A stretch of DNA of 49,664 bases, taken from NCBI GenBank assembly GCA_045639525.1, contig JAZUDI010000011.1:1-49664 (forward strand), read 5' to 3'. Both the position numbers and the translations under genes were made by a program. The notes below the pieces were generated by a model that saw nothing but the letters and a program-made list of their open reading frames with translations, was not told the origin of the DNA and did not search any database. This DNA comes from UBA1181 sp045639525. Lineage in GTDB: Bacteria; Bacteroidota; Bacteroidia; Bacteroidales; Paludibacteraceae. Shown here piece by piece: positions 7,555 to 15,968 of the stretch; positions within the stretch are counted from its first letter, which is position 1; every line of letters starts with the position of its first letter.

Positions 7555-8151
7555 TTATTTCGCATAAACACCCTCAATCTCCACAACATAAATCGTATGG
7601 AGGCCACCACCTGGCTGGTCGTGGTACCAACGGGCGTAGAGTTCCTTATCCATAAAGGCAGCCTCGGTCATCTCCGTCTTGAATAGTTTCTTGCAATCCA
7701 GCACCATACGAGCCTCATCAAAGGTCATTACACCCGATTCCAACGATTTAGGGGAGAGCCCCGCCTCCTTCACCTTATCGCCATCCCTACCGGATTTTGT
7801 ACCGCAGATCTGCAATGCGGGTTTATAATCCTCCGAAAAGAAGGAGAGAGAAAGACGGTCGTTTTTCTCGATGAATTCGTGGGTATAGCGCTCAGGACGG
7901 ACAAAAATGAAGGCTACTGGCTTGTTCCACAACCAACCGATTCCACCCCAAGAGGCAGTCATCGTATTGTAACTAGCGGAGTCTCCCGCCGTAATCAACA
8001 TCCATTCCTGTCCAATCAATTGGAAGGCATCCTCCTTCCCTAAAAGGGTAATATCCTGCTTTTTCATCTCTTGATTATTGGGGGCTTCAGAGGATTGACA
8101 TCCCATCCAAGCCATGCAGAGCGCCGCAAAGGCGATAACTTTAAATTTCAT
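7555..8151 (-). CDS. Flavin reductase-like domain lipoprotein
   Basis: A 198-residue protein with a lipoprotein signal (hydrophobic stretch ending W-M-G-C18, then SSEAPNN), so probably membrane-anchored. The mature part resembles the FMN-binding split-barrel flavin reductase-like family: LITAGDSASYNTMTASWGGIGWLWNKPVAFIFVRPERYTHEFIEKND is the characteristic flavin-site region (T-M-T-x-S-W-G...P....VRP.RYT), and the FCGTKSG-like segment ICGTKSGRDGDKV is also typical. These proteins bind FMN and in some cases reduce it or act as flavoredoxin electron carriers; most lack an export signal, so the lipobox is unusual. The exact substrate is unknown. It follows cvpA by 21 bases, suggesting cotranscription. 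Confidence 0.8.
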   Translation of the reverse strand: MKFKVIAFAALCMAWMGCQSSEAPNNQEMKKQDITLLGKEDAFQLIGQEWMLITAGDSASYNTMTASWGGIGWLWNKPVAFIFVRPERYTHEFIEKNDRLSLSFFSEDYKPALQICGTKSGRDGDKVKEAGLSPKSLESGVMTFDEARMVLDCKKLFKTEMTEAAFMDKELYARWYHDQPGGGLHTIYVVEIEGVYAK

Positions 8152-8172
8152 AGGTAATAAATAATTGTATGA

Positions 8173-8751
8173 TTACTCTCTGACACCGTCCATCACCACA
8201 GCATCAGCGGATGGGGAATCCGAGGTCTCCTTTTTGTCGCTGAACTCCTTCCAGTTCTTCACGATGTCCTCCAAATTGAAGGCCGGCAGAACCGTATCAG
8301 CCACTATCTTAATAGGATAATAGAGCCTTGATTGGTTAAGCGTCTCCTCAGAAAGGATCTCCACCTTCGAATTGAAAATATCAAAAGAGTGGACCATAGC
8401 GCTCAACACCAACAACACCTTCACGAATGAGAAGACAGCGCCTAAAAGCTTATTCAGCCATCCCAACATCACCACATTCAAGAACTTGCTGATGATAATC
8501 GCCAAGAAATGGACACCTACCAAGGCCAAAACCATAGTCAAGACGAAGGCCACCACCGGAGAGGTAGCAGCCTCGATATCAAACGTGGAGCCAAACCATC
8601 CGGCTATCTCCACAGAATAATTCTTCGCCAAGTAGAGTGCGACAATGATACCCACCAAACCCGAGAGTTCCATCACGAAACCCTTTCTAATACCCTTTAC
8701 CACGCCATAATAGACGAGGATAATAAGCAATATCAAGTCAAGTAGTAGCAT
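8173..8751 (-). CDS. cvpA: CvpA family membrane protein
   Basis: A 192-residue integral membrane protein of the CvpA (colicin V production) family. Seen: four hydrophobic segments, roughly residues 2-20, 28-46, 62-88 and 100-120, with the family pattern LDLILLIILVYYGVVKGIRKGFVMELSGLVGIIVALYLA at the N-terminus. The C-terminal 50 residues are polar. CvpA proteins are linked to envelope stress tolerance in other bacteria, mechanism unclear. It follows infB by 41 bases. In many Bacteroidales cvpA also follows infB and then the suf genes; here suf genes are absent and a flavin-reductase-like lipoprotein comes next. Confidence 0.87.
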   Translation of the reverse strand: MLLLDLILLIILVYYGVVKGIRKGFVMELSGLVGIIVALYLAKNYSVEIAGWFGSTFDIEAATSPVVAFVLTMVLALVGVHFLAIIISKFLNVVMLGWLNKLLGAVFSFVKVLLVLSAMVHSFDIFNSKVEILSEETLNQSRLYYPIKIVADTVLPAFNLEDIVKNWKEFSDKKETSDSPSADAVVMDGVRE

Positions 8752-8792
8752 GTCACTATCTCTTCTTTATGGATTACGAAGCGAAGAAGACA

Positions 8793-11633
8793 TTACAATG
8801 TCCTCTTCACCTCAACTTGTTCGAAACTCTCCACCAAGTCGCCGACTTGGATATCATTGTAGTTAGCGATATTCAAACCGCACTCGTAGCCGTTGGCAAC
8901 CTCCTTGACATCATCCTTAAAGCGCTTCAAAGAGGCCAATTCACCGGTAAATACCACAATACCGTCACGGATGATACGAACCTTATTGCCGCGCTTGATC
9001 TTACCGTCACGCACAATACAACCAGCGATGGTACCCACCTTGCTGATCTTGAAGGTCTCTTGGATTTCGGCCGTTCCGACAATCTCCTCCTTGTACTCTG
9101 GAGAGAGCATACCGACCATCGCATCCTTCATCTGCTCGATCGCATCGTAGATGATAGAGTACAAACGGATATCCACACCCTCATTCTCCGCAATACGGCG
9201 GGCTGCTTGGGACGGACGTACTTGGAATCCGACGATGATCGCATCGGCTGTCGCCGCCAACATCACATCCGACTCAGAGATCTGACCGACTGCCTTGTGG
9301 ATGACATTGACTGCGAACTCCTCGGTAGAAAGACGCTCCAAAGAGTCTTTCAACGCCTCTGCGGAACCATCCACATCGGCCTTTACGATGATATTCATCT
9401 CTTGGAAGTTACCCAACGCACGACGACGGGCAATCTCCTCGAGAGTCAAGTGCTTAGTTGTACGCAAGCCCTGCTCACGTTGCAACTGCTCACGCTTGTT
9501 TGCGATTTCACGTGCCTCCTGCTCTGTCTCAAATACATTGAAGTTATCACCAGCTTGAGGGGCACCGTTAAGACCCAAGATAACAGCAGGCTCAGAAGGC
9601 TTAGCCTCCTTGATACGTTGGTTACGCTCGTTGAACATCGCCTTGATACGACCGAAGTTCGTACCCGCCACCACGACATCACCCACACGGAGTGTACCGT
9701 TGCTGACCAAGACGGTAGAGACATATCCACGTCCCTTATCCAACTGAGACTCGATGATAGAACCGACAGCGCGGCGGTTAGGATTAGCCTTCAAATCAAG
9801 CATTTCCGCTTCGAGAAGCACCTTCTCCATCAATTCCTCCACGCCAGTTCCCTTCTTGGCGGCGATATCCTGGGATTGGTACTTACCACCCCACTCTTCC
9901 ACCAAGTAGTTCATATTAGCCAAAGCCTCCTTGATCTTATCAGGGTTAGCGGTTGGCTTATCAATCTTATTGATTGCGAATACAATAGGCACACCAGCCA
10001 CAGACGCGTGGTTGATAGCCTCAACGGTTTGCGGCATGACATCATCATCGGCAGCGACAATGATAATCGCGATATCGGTCACCTTCGCACCACGGGCACG
10101 CATAGCGGTAAACGCCTCGTGACCTGGGGTATCCAAGAAAGTGATTTGCTGACCGTCATTCAATGTCACATTGTAGGCACCGATGTGCTGGGTAATACCA
10201 CCCGCCTCTCCGGCGATCACATTGGTCTTACGGATATAGTCCAACAAAGAGGTCTTACCATGGTCGACGTGACCCATGACGGTAACAATTGGCGGACGAG
10301 ATACCAAATCCTCCTCTGCGTCAGCCTCCTCCTGAATAGCGGCAACCACCTCGGCGCTGACATACTCGGTCTCGAAACCGAACTCCTCAGCCACAATGTT
10401 AATGGTCTCAGCATCCAAACGTTGGTTGATAGACACCATCAACCCGAAGTTCATACAAGTACCGATGACTTGTGTGACAGGAACATCCATCATGGTAGCC
10501 AACTCACTTACGGTCACGAACTCCGTGATCTTCAGCTTGCTCTGCTCCAAACGCTCCTGCTCCTCTTGCTCCAACATTCTTTGGTTCTGCAACTCACGCT
10601 TGTCGCGACGGTGCTTTGAACCCTTGGTCTTTTGTCCCTTGCTGGTCAAGCGAGCCAACGTCTCCTTGATCTGTTTTTGTACCTCCTCGTCGTCAACCTC
10701 AGGCTTCACGATTGGCTTCTGCTTGTTGAAGTTTTTCTTGCCGCCCTTGTCTCCTCCGTTGTTATTGTTGCCGTTGTTACGGTTATTGTTACTACCCTTT
10801 CCGTCGCCGTTACCGCCCTTAAACTCAGCGATATCGACACGGTTTTGTTGGATACGTTTACGCTTTTTCTTGTGATCCTCGTCACTCATTTCACCGTTTC
10901 CACCCTTTTGTCCCTCTGGTTTGTTGAAGCCAGGCTTGCTGTTGCGTTGTTCACGCTCCTTCTTGCGCTCCTCTTTTGACTTCTTACCCGGACGGGTCTT
11001 TTGGTTCAATGAATCCAAATCAATCTTACCGATCACATTGACGGTTGGTTTCTTCTCCGTTGACGAGAGAGAGAATACCTCTGTCTTGGCAGGTTCTTCA
11101 CTTTGTCCATTCGATTCAGCAGTAGCGGGTTGGGTAACCTCCACCTTAGGAGCTGGTGTCTCAACTTTTGTTTCCTTAGGTTCGTCACTGGTTTTGTTTT
11201 CTGCTGGAGCAGTCACCTCAGCCTTTTGTGCAGGCTTAGCGGCAGGAGCCTCCTTCTCAGCGGGAGCCGAGGATGGCTTCTTATTGAGACTATCAAGGTC
11301 TATCTTGCTGACCACCTTGATATTCACCTTCTTGTCCGCATGCAAAGAGGTAACAGCTGGTTCTGGCTCCTTCTTCGCATCAGCCTCAAATCCTTCGATT
11401 TGAACACTTCCGCGATTATTCTTCGTAGTACGGGTTTGACTGAGCTTCTCAGCATCAATCTTTTGCTTTGAATCCTTATCGAACTCGGCGCGCAAAAGGT
11501 TCTCTTCGTCATCCGACAACTTAGCATTTAGATCCTCACCATCAACATTAAAGCCTTTCTTAGACAGAAAGTCCACGACTGTGGAGACACCCACATTCAA
11601 CTCTTTCGCTATTTTACTTAATCGTATAGACAT
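8793..11633 (-). CDS. infB: Translation initiation factor IF-2
   Basis: A 946-residue IF-2, the GTPase that brings fMet-tRNA to the 30S subunit and promotes subunit joining. Domains read in order: an N-terminal IF2_N segment (residues 1-50, SIRLSKIAKELNVGVSTVVDFL), a long low-complexity stretch (about 60-345) rich in K, E, P, N and G, a second IF2_N helix domain (about 370-425), the GTPase domain with G1 GHVDHGKT, G3 DTPGHEAF and G4 NKID, then the beta-barrel domains and the C-terminal fMet-tRNA-binding domain. The size is normal for Bacteroidetes, which have an enlarged N-terminal region. It follows nusA by 71 bases, the classical rimP-nusA-infB order. Confidence 0.98.
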   Translation of the reverse strand: MSIRLSKIAKELNVGVSTVVDFLSKKGFNVDGEDLNAKLSDDEENLLRAEFDKDSKQKIDAEKLSQTRTTKNNRGSVQIEGFEADAKKEPEPAVTSLHADKKVNIKVVSKIDLDSLNKKPSSAPAEKEAPAAKPAQKAEVTAPAENKTSDEPKETKVETPAPKVEVTQPATAESNGQSEEPAKTEVFSLSSTEKKPTVNVIGKIDLDSLNQKTRPGKKSKEERKKEREQRNSKPGFNKPEGQKGGNGEMSDEDHKKKRKRIQQNRVDIAEFKGGNGDGKGSNNNRNNGNNNNGGDKGGKKNFNKQKPIVKPEVDDEEVQKQIKETLARLTSKGQKTKGSKHRRDKRELQNQRMLEQEEQERLEQSKLKITEFVTVSELATMMDVPVTQVIGTCMNFGLMVSINQRLDAETINIVAEEFGFETEYVSAEVVAAIQEEADAEEDLVSRPPIVTVMGHVDHGKTSLLDYIRKTNVIAGEAGGITQHIGAYNVTLNDGQQITFLDTPGHEAFTAMRARGAKVTDIAIIIVAADDDVMPQTVEAINHASVAGVPIVFAINKIDKPTANPDKIKEALANMNYLVEEWGGKYQSQDIAAKKGTGVEELMEKVLLEAEMLDLKANPNRRAVGSIIESQLDKGRGYVSTVLVSNGTLRVGDVVVAGTNFGRIKAMFNERNQRIKEAKPSEPAVILGLNGAPQAGDNFNVFETEQEAREIANKREQLQREQGLRTTKHLTLEEIARRRALGNFQEMNIIVKADVDGSAEALKDSLERLSTEEFAVNVIHKAVGQISESDVMLAATADAIIVGFQVRPSQAARRIAENEGVDIRLYSIIYDAIEQMKDAMVGMLSPEYKEEIVGTAEIQETFKISKVGTIAGCIVRDGKIKRGNKVRIIRDGIVVFTGELASLKRFKDDVKEVANGYECGLNIANYNDIQVGDLVESFEQVEVKRTL

Positions 11634-11681
11634 ATATCGTTTTTAGTTATTTACTGTATAATTATCACGTCACGAAAGGCA

Positions 11682-11697
11682 AGCCGGCATAAGCCGG
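11682..11697 (-). other. GC-rich hairpin in the nusA-infB spacer
   Basis: GCCGGC-ATAA-GCCGGC can form a 6-base stem with a 4-base loop just after the nusA stop codon. It lacks a following T run, so it is not a convincing terminator; it could be an attenuator or an RNA processing/stability hairpin between nusA and infB. Function is not established from sequence. Confidence 0.4.
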
Positions 11698-11704
11698 CCG
11701 CTTA

Positions 11705-12994
11705 TTACTCCTCAGAAGAGGCTTCACCGTTCTCAGACTCCACGTCTTCGAACTCAGCGCGCAAGATGCCAAGCACCTCATCCACAGTCTCCTCCTCGAG
11801 GTCAGTGCGATTGATCAACTCCTCACGGGAGATCTTCAACACATCCTTAGCGGTATCGCAACCGATACCCTTCAAGATGTCGATGATCCAAGAGTCGATC
11901 TCATCAAGGAACTCATCCAAATAGATATCCTCCTCATCTTGTCCACCAGGCAACTCACGGAACACCTCGATTTGGTAATCGGTAAGCATACAAGCCAAAC
12001 GGATGTTCATACCACCCTTACCGATGGCCAATGAAACCTCCTCAGGACGCAAGAAAACCTCGGCGCGCTTGTGCTCCTCAAACAAACGGATAGAGGAGAT
12101 TCTCGCTGGGCTCAATGCTCTAGAGATGAACAATGAGATATTATTCGTATAATTGATCACATCAATATTCTCGTTGCGAAGCTCACGAACGATACCGTGG
12201 ATACGGGCACCCTTCATACCTACGCAAGCGCCTACTGGATCGATACGGTCGTCGTATGACTCAACCGCCACCTTCGCGCGGTCGCCAGGGATACGGGCGA
12301 TACGGCGAATCGTAATCAAACCGTCGTTGATCTCAGGAACCTCCAACTCGAACAAACGTTGCAAGAAGAGCGGAGATGTTCTGGAAAGGATGATCTTAGG
12401 GTTATTGTTTTGGTTGTCCACCTTTGCGACAACGGCACGGACTGTATCACCCTTGCGATAGAAATCAGAAGGGATCTGCTCAGTCTTAGGCAAGAGCATC
12501 TCGTTGCCGTCCTCGTCCAACAAAAGAACCTCTTTCTTCCAAACTTGGTAAACCTCACCCACAACAATATTTCCAATCTTCTCTTTGTACTTGTTGTAAA
12601 GCGTATCTTTTTGCAAATCAAGAATCTTTGAAGCCAATGTTTGGCGAAGATTCAAAATCGCGCGGCGACCGAAAGAGGCGAAATCAACCTTATCGGTCAC
12701 ATCCTCACCCACCTCAATGTCACTTACAATTTGACGAGCCTCTGAAAGAGGAATCTGCACATTAGAATCTTCCAAATCGGCATCTTCCACAACAGTTCTA
12801 TTTCTATAAATCTCAAAGTCACCTTTGTCCGGGTTGATGATCACGTCATAATTCTCATCAGTACCGAACATCTTTGATATCACGCTACGGAAAGACTCCT
12901 CCAAAACGCTAATCATTGTGCTTCTGTCGATGTTCTTCAATTCTTTGAACTCCGCAAAAGTATCGCTCAAACTAATTGATTCTTGCTTTGCCAT
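11705..12994 (-). CDS. nusA: Transcription termination/antitermination protein NusA
   Basis: A 429-residue NusA, which binds RNA polymerase and nascent RNA and modulates pausing, termination and antitermination. Seen: the N-terminal polymerase-binding domain (about 1-125), an S1 domain (about 130-200, GNIVVGEVYQVWKKEVLLL), and KH domains with the signatures RIARIPGDRAKVAV, DPVGACVGMKGARI and EVSLAIGKGGMNIRLA. The C-terminal part holds one helix-hairpin-helix-like segment (DILKGIGCDTAKDVLKISREEL) and an acidic tail, shorter than in E. coli, as is common outside the gammaproteobacteria. It starts 2 bases after rimP ends. Confidence 0.97.
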   Translation of the reverse strand: MAKQESISLSDTFAEFKELKNIDRSTMISVLEESFRSVISKMFGTDENYDVIINPDKGDFEIYRNRTVVEDADLEDSNVQIPLSEARQIVSDIEVGEDVTDKVDFASFGRRAILNLRQTLASKILDLQKDTLYNKYKEKIGNIVVGEVYQVWKKEVLLLDEDGNEMLLPKTEQIPSDFYRKGDTVRAVVAKVDNQNNNPKIILSRTSPLFLQRLFELEVPEINDGLITIRRIARIPGDRAKVAVESYDDRIDPVGACVGMKGARIHGIVRELRNENIDVINYTNNISLFISRALSPARISSIRLFEEHKRAEVFLRPEEVSLAIGKGGMNIRLACMLTDYQIEVFRELPGGQDEEDIYLDEFLDEIDSWIIDILKGIGCDTAKDVLKISREELINRTDLEEETVDEVLGILRAEFEDVESENGEASSEE

Positions 12995-12996
12995 AA

Positions 12997-13464
12997 TTAT
13001 TTAAACGTTATTAAATATTTTGTATATTTTACTTGATCATATGCGAAGGTCAACACCTCTGTCACCTCCACTTTTTTCTTCTCGCCCTCTCGCTTCACCT
13101 TCTTGGTGGTCTCGAGGCCGAAATTCTCAGCCGTCACATTCACCAACTTTCCTGTATGCTTCGGACCATTGGAGAGTTGCACCTCAACATCGCTTCCCTC
13201 ATACTTTTGGTATTGTTGCAACACCTTGAAAGGAGAGGTAAGGCCAGCGGAACCGACCTCCAACTCAAAATCCTCCACGTCTCGGTCCAACTTGGATTCG
13301 ATATGACGGGACAAATCCACGCAATAGTCGATGGAGACATCCTCCAAAGAGTCCACCTCCACAAGAATACGATTGCTTTTATCCACCTTCACATCCACTA
13401 AGAAGTAGGCAGATTCCGCAATGTAATTCTCAACTATCTCTTTTATTAGTTTTTCTTCAATCAT
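12997..13464 (-). CDS. rimP: Ribosome maturation factor RimP
   Basis: A 155-residue RimP, needed for 30S subunit maturation. The start is taken at 13464 (MIEEKLIKEIVENYI), because the 65 codons further upstream in the same open frame encode a basic, unrelated stretch that has no counterpart in RimP, and because GGAGA lies just before this ATG. Seen: the family segments VDVKVDKSNRILVEVDS, CVDLSRHIESKLDRDVEDFELEVGSAGLTSPFK (the ...EVSSPGLxRPL-type motif) and a C-terminal SH3-like part. It heads the rimP-nusA-infB unit and ends 2 bases before nusA. Confidence 0.93.
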   Translation of the reverse strand: MIEEKLIKEIVENYIAESAYFLVDVKVDKSNRILVEVDSLEDVSIDYCVDLSRHIESKLDRDVEDFELEVGSAGLTSPFKVLQQYQKYEGSDVEVQLSNGPKHTGKLVNVTAENFGLETTKKVKREGEKKKVEVTEVLTFAYDQVKYTKYLITFK

Positions 13465-13695
13465 TCTCCAAAAGACAATAAAATAGGGGACCAAAGTCCC
13501 CTTCACGAATCTTCTAACACCGCGAATATACGGCAAATCACAATAAAAACCAAACAAATCGCGTGAAAAACGACACTTCACAGATCGTTTTCCACACCTC
13601 ACACGCCTACTATCCGCCAGCCATTCGTGCGATTCTCGGAACAATAGGCCGTTTCGCATAAAGATATTTCATTTATAATGAATAAATTACAACTT

Positions 13696-13728
13696 TAATT
13701 CAAAATTCATCATTCATAATTCAAAATT
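13696..13728. repeat. 12-base direct repeat upstream of the CotH operon
   Basis: TAATTCAAAATT occurs at 13696-13707 and again at 13717-13728, start-to-start 21 bases, directly before the -7 box at 13732. The two-turn spacing would suit a dimeric regulator, but the sequence is very AT-rich and may be fortuitous. Confidence 0.45.
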
Positions 13729-13731
13729 ATT

Positions 13732-13739
13732 TATATTTG
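13732..13739 (+). promoter_or_regulatory. -7 promoter element of the CotH operon
   Basis: TATATTTG followed by CGG is a perfect TAnnTTTG match; the same octamer is used by the CE4-GH11-GH8 gene (45705-45712). The leader would be about 95 bases. No TTTG is visible at -33. Confidence 0.55.
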
Positions 13740-13840
13740 CGGCCGTGGAGTGCGTGGAGCGATGTGAATTGACTGCCACGCAATGAGTTACAAGAGATAT
13801 ATAGTTTAAAAGTTATTAGTAGTTTTCATAAAACAACACC

Positions 13841-14347
13841 ATGAATTATACAAGTAAGAAGTGGTTGTTGGTGCCATTGTTCATGGGCATAACCCAGTGT
13901 GGCTTCGCGCAAGGGAGTGTGAAGTCGTTGATCGTGTCGCTCAACAATCCGGTTAACTCAAAAAAAGAGATGGTTTTCGCCCTCAGCGAAACACCTAAGT
14001 ATTGGACGCAAGGAGAAAACCTTGTGGTGGAGAGCACCTCCTTCAAAGGGGAAGTGGAACTCTCTAATGTAATCAACATCACCTTCGCGAAGGCGACACC
14101 GACTGCCGATGTCCCCCAAACGATAGGAGAATCTGTGGCCCTGTTCCCTAACCCAGCCACCGAGTATATCCAAATCCGTGGAATCGGTAAGGTCTGTGCT
14201 ATCCAACTCACGGATTTGAATGGAAAGCAGATCGCCATTGTCCCCTCTTCCGAGCGTGATATGGTCACAATCAACGTGTCGGCCCTTCCTACCGCCACCT
14301 ACCTTCTGAACATCGATGGTCAAACCTTTAAATTCGTGAAAAGATGA
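13841..14347 (+). CDS. Small secreted protein with T9SS type A sorting domain
   Basis: A 168-residue protein with a signal peptide (cleavage near residue 24, CGFAQ) and a C-terminal T9SS type A sorting domain of about 75 residues: SVALFPNPATEYIQI starts it, followed by the beta-strand pattern IQLTDLNGKQIAIV and ATYLLNIDGQTFKFVKR. The mature part between them is only about 70 residues (GSVKSLIVSLNNPVN...) and matches no domain I recognise. Expected location: carried through the outer membrane by T9SS and attached to the surface or released. Its TGA overlaps the ATG of the following CotH gene (ATGA), so translation is coupled. It is the only one of the three operon products with a sorting domain. 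It might be a surface partner or substrate of the CotH proteins; that is inference. Confidence 0.8.
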   Translation: MNYTSKKWLLVPLFMGITQCGFAQGSVKSLIVSLNNPVNSKKEMVFALSETPKYWTQGENLVVESTSFKGEVELSNVINITFAKATPTADVPQTIGESVALFPNPATEYIQIRGIGKVCAIQLTDLNGKQIAIVPSSERDMVTINVSALPTATYLLNIDGQTFKFVKR

Positions 14348-15954
14348 GAAAGGAGATAATCATCGGAGCCACGACGCTCCTTTTGGCAGGAAACGCCCTC
14401 GGACAAAACAATGTGACCATCCACAAGAAGGATGGAACCACCCTCTCTTACCCGCTGACAGCTGTCGATACACTAACAGACAACGATAACGTGCACCGGA
14501 TGACCCTCTCCTTCTCCAAACAGAGCGGAGAACTGGTTCCAGCCAATAGCATCAAGGCGAGCGAGGTGAATCTCACGCAAAGAGACCAGGCACAGAGTTA
14601 CAACATTCTACAATCCATCTCCTTTTCGCAGAAAGAGAACAGCGGATTGAACAAGGATATCCACATCGACATCCAATACCCAAACATAACTTTGGTATTG
14701 CCATACGACGTGGATCGTTCCAATCTTAAGCTTCAATTCGAGACAACAGGCAGTCTCCTCTTTTTGAACGGCAAACAGATCGAAAGCGGGGCGAAATGCG
14801 ATCTCAGCGAAGCAAGCGAAATAAAAGTGGTCGCTTTCAACGGAGATATCCGCACCTATCACCTCTCGGCAGTCTCCTCCGGGCTTCCCATCGTAGAGTG
14901 CAAGACAAACGGCACGCTCGGACAGGATTGGGGGAGCGCCTCACTCACCTTAAAGGATGAAAAAGGGAAGGTGACCTTCAACGCCTCTACCGTCAAAGTG
15001 AAGGGAAGAGGCAGCCATTTCAAGGAGCATCTGAAAAATAGTTACAACATCAAACTCGACCAAAAGAGTTCGCTCATGGGAATGGCGGCGGGGAAACGTT
15101 GGGTTTTGCTCTCCAACGCCTACGACAAGAGCCTGATTCGTTCGAGCGTGGCCTTCGACATCGCCGCACAACTTTTCGACTTCGACTGGACGCCGCAATC
15201 ACAACCGGTGGAGTTGATCTTGAACGGGAAGCACATGGGTAGTTACACCTTGGTGGAACAAATCCGCGTAAGCGACGAACGGGTGAAGTCGGGACTTATC
15301 CTCTCGATGGAGGATCAAGCCCAGCCGGGCGACGATGCCTTCCAATCCGCCCATAGTGGATTGACCTTCGTGATGAGGGACCCGGAAACAGGCGTAGTGG
15401 GCACTCATTTGATGCGCACCCAGGCGCTCATTGAAAAAATCGAGCGCACTATGGCAAGCGGAAAAAACGACTACCTACAACAACTGGACCTCGCCTCCTT
15501 CGCTGATTGGTATCTACTCAATGAATTGGTGAAAAATGAAGAGGCGCTCTTCTCCAATGGATACATGACACTCAATGAGAAGGGTATTCTTCAAATGGGA
15601 CCTATCTGGGAGATGGGTAAAACCATGGGAGGAGAGTATGGTGACGGATTTAAGAATTCAGTATTGGGGGAGACAATGTGGTTCAGCCACCTACTTCAAA
15701 ACGATTCTTTCAAATCGTTGGTCAAGAATCGCCTCTCCGAATTGGTGAAGAACAGCGACAAAATAGAGAAGATCGTCAGGGATCGGGCCAAGAGCATCGA
15801 ACTCTCCGCAGCATCAAACGAGTCGGTTTGGCATCCATTAGGAGCGGAAAGCGAAGATTGGGAGCATGTCTCAACCCTCTATGACGAGGAGGTGGAACGC
15901 CTTGTCTCGTGGCTCCAGAACCGTTTGGATTGGATGAACAACAATCTAAAATAA
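14344..15954 (+). CDS. CotH-family secreted protein, metal-binding DxD lost (probable pseudokinase)
   Basis: A 536-residue secreted protein: signal peptide (cleavage near residue 21, NALGQ), a beta-sandwich-like region about 90-185 (LVLPYDVDRSNLKLQFETTG...GLPIVECKT), then a CotH module about 190-535. CotH of Bacillus is an atypical protein kinase of spore coat proteins. Landmarks kept: VKGRG at about 219, YNIKLDQKSSLMGM, GKRWVLLSNAYDKSLIRSSVAFDIA, LNGKHMGSYTLVEQIRVSDERV, and the terminal RLDWMNN helix. Landmark lost: the usual GPIWDFDxxFG, whose aspartates bind metal, reads GPIWEMGKTMGG (E423-M-G425). The module is therefore probably not an active kinase, although that requires testing. No T9SS sorting domain. 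Second gene of the operon; overlaps its predecessor by 4 bases and is followed by the tandem CotH gene after 14 bases. Confidence 0.82.
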   Translation: MRKEIIIGATTLLLAGNALGQNNVTIHKKDGTTLSYPLTAVDTLTDNDNVHRMTLSFSKQSGELVPANSIKASEVNLTQRDQAQSYNILQSISFSQKENSGLNKDIHIDIQYPNITLVLPYDVDRSNLKLQFETTGSLLFLNGKQIESGAKCDLSEASEIKVVAFNGDIRTYHLSAVSSGLPIVECKTNGTLGQDWGSASLTLKDEKGKVTFNASTVKVKGRGSHFKEHLKNSYNIKLDQKSSLMGMAAGKRWVLLSNAYDKSLIRSSVAFDIAAQLFDFDWTPQSQPVELILNGKHMGSYTLVEQIRVSDERVKSGLILSMEDQAQPGDDAFQSAHSGLTFVMRDPETGVVGTHLMRTQALIEKIERTMASGKNDYLQQLDLASFADWYLLNELVKNEEALFSNGYMTLNEKGILQMGPIWEMGKTMGGEYGDGFKNSVLGETMWFSHLLQNDSFKSLVKNRLSELVKNSDKIEKIVRDRAKSIELSAASNESVWHPLGAESEDWEHVSTLYDEEVERLVSWLQNRLDWMNNNLK

Positions 15955-15968
15955 CCCATTAATTCTCA

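Larger units (their letters stand above)
13465..13840. other. Divergent intergenic region between rimP and the CotH operon
   Basis: 376 bases without a supported gene. It contains the -7 element at 13732-13739 for the rightward CotH operon, a 12-base direct repeat (13696-13707 and 13717-13728), and a possible leftward -7 element CAAAATTA (13722-13729, TAATTTTG on the minus strand) that would give rimP a leader of about 250 bases. The part from 13465 to 13660 is open in the rimP frame but shows no protein similarity that I can recognise. I see no tRNA or obvious structured RNA. Confidence 0.6.

Noticed and set aside
8769..10619. A 616-codon open frame on the plus strand
   Set aside because: It runs exactly antisense to infB, whose protein is unmistakable; the translated product is leucine/histidine-rich and matches nothing. 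It is a codon-bias shadow.
13465..13659. A 65-residue N-terminal extension of RimP
   Set aside because: The extension is basic and unlike any RimP N-terminus; the family begins at MIEEKLIKEIV, which has GGAGA before it.
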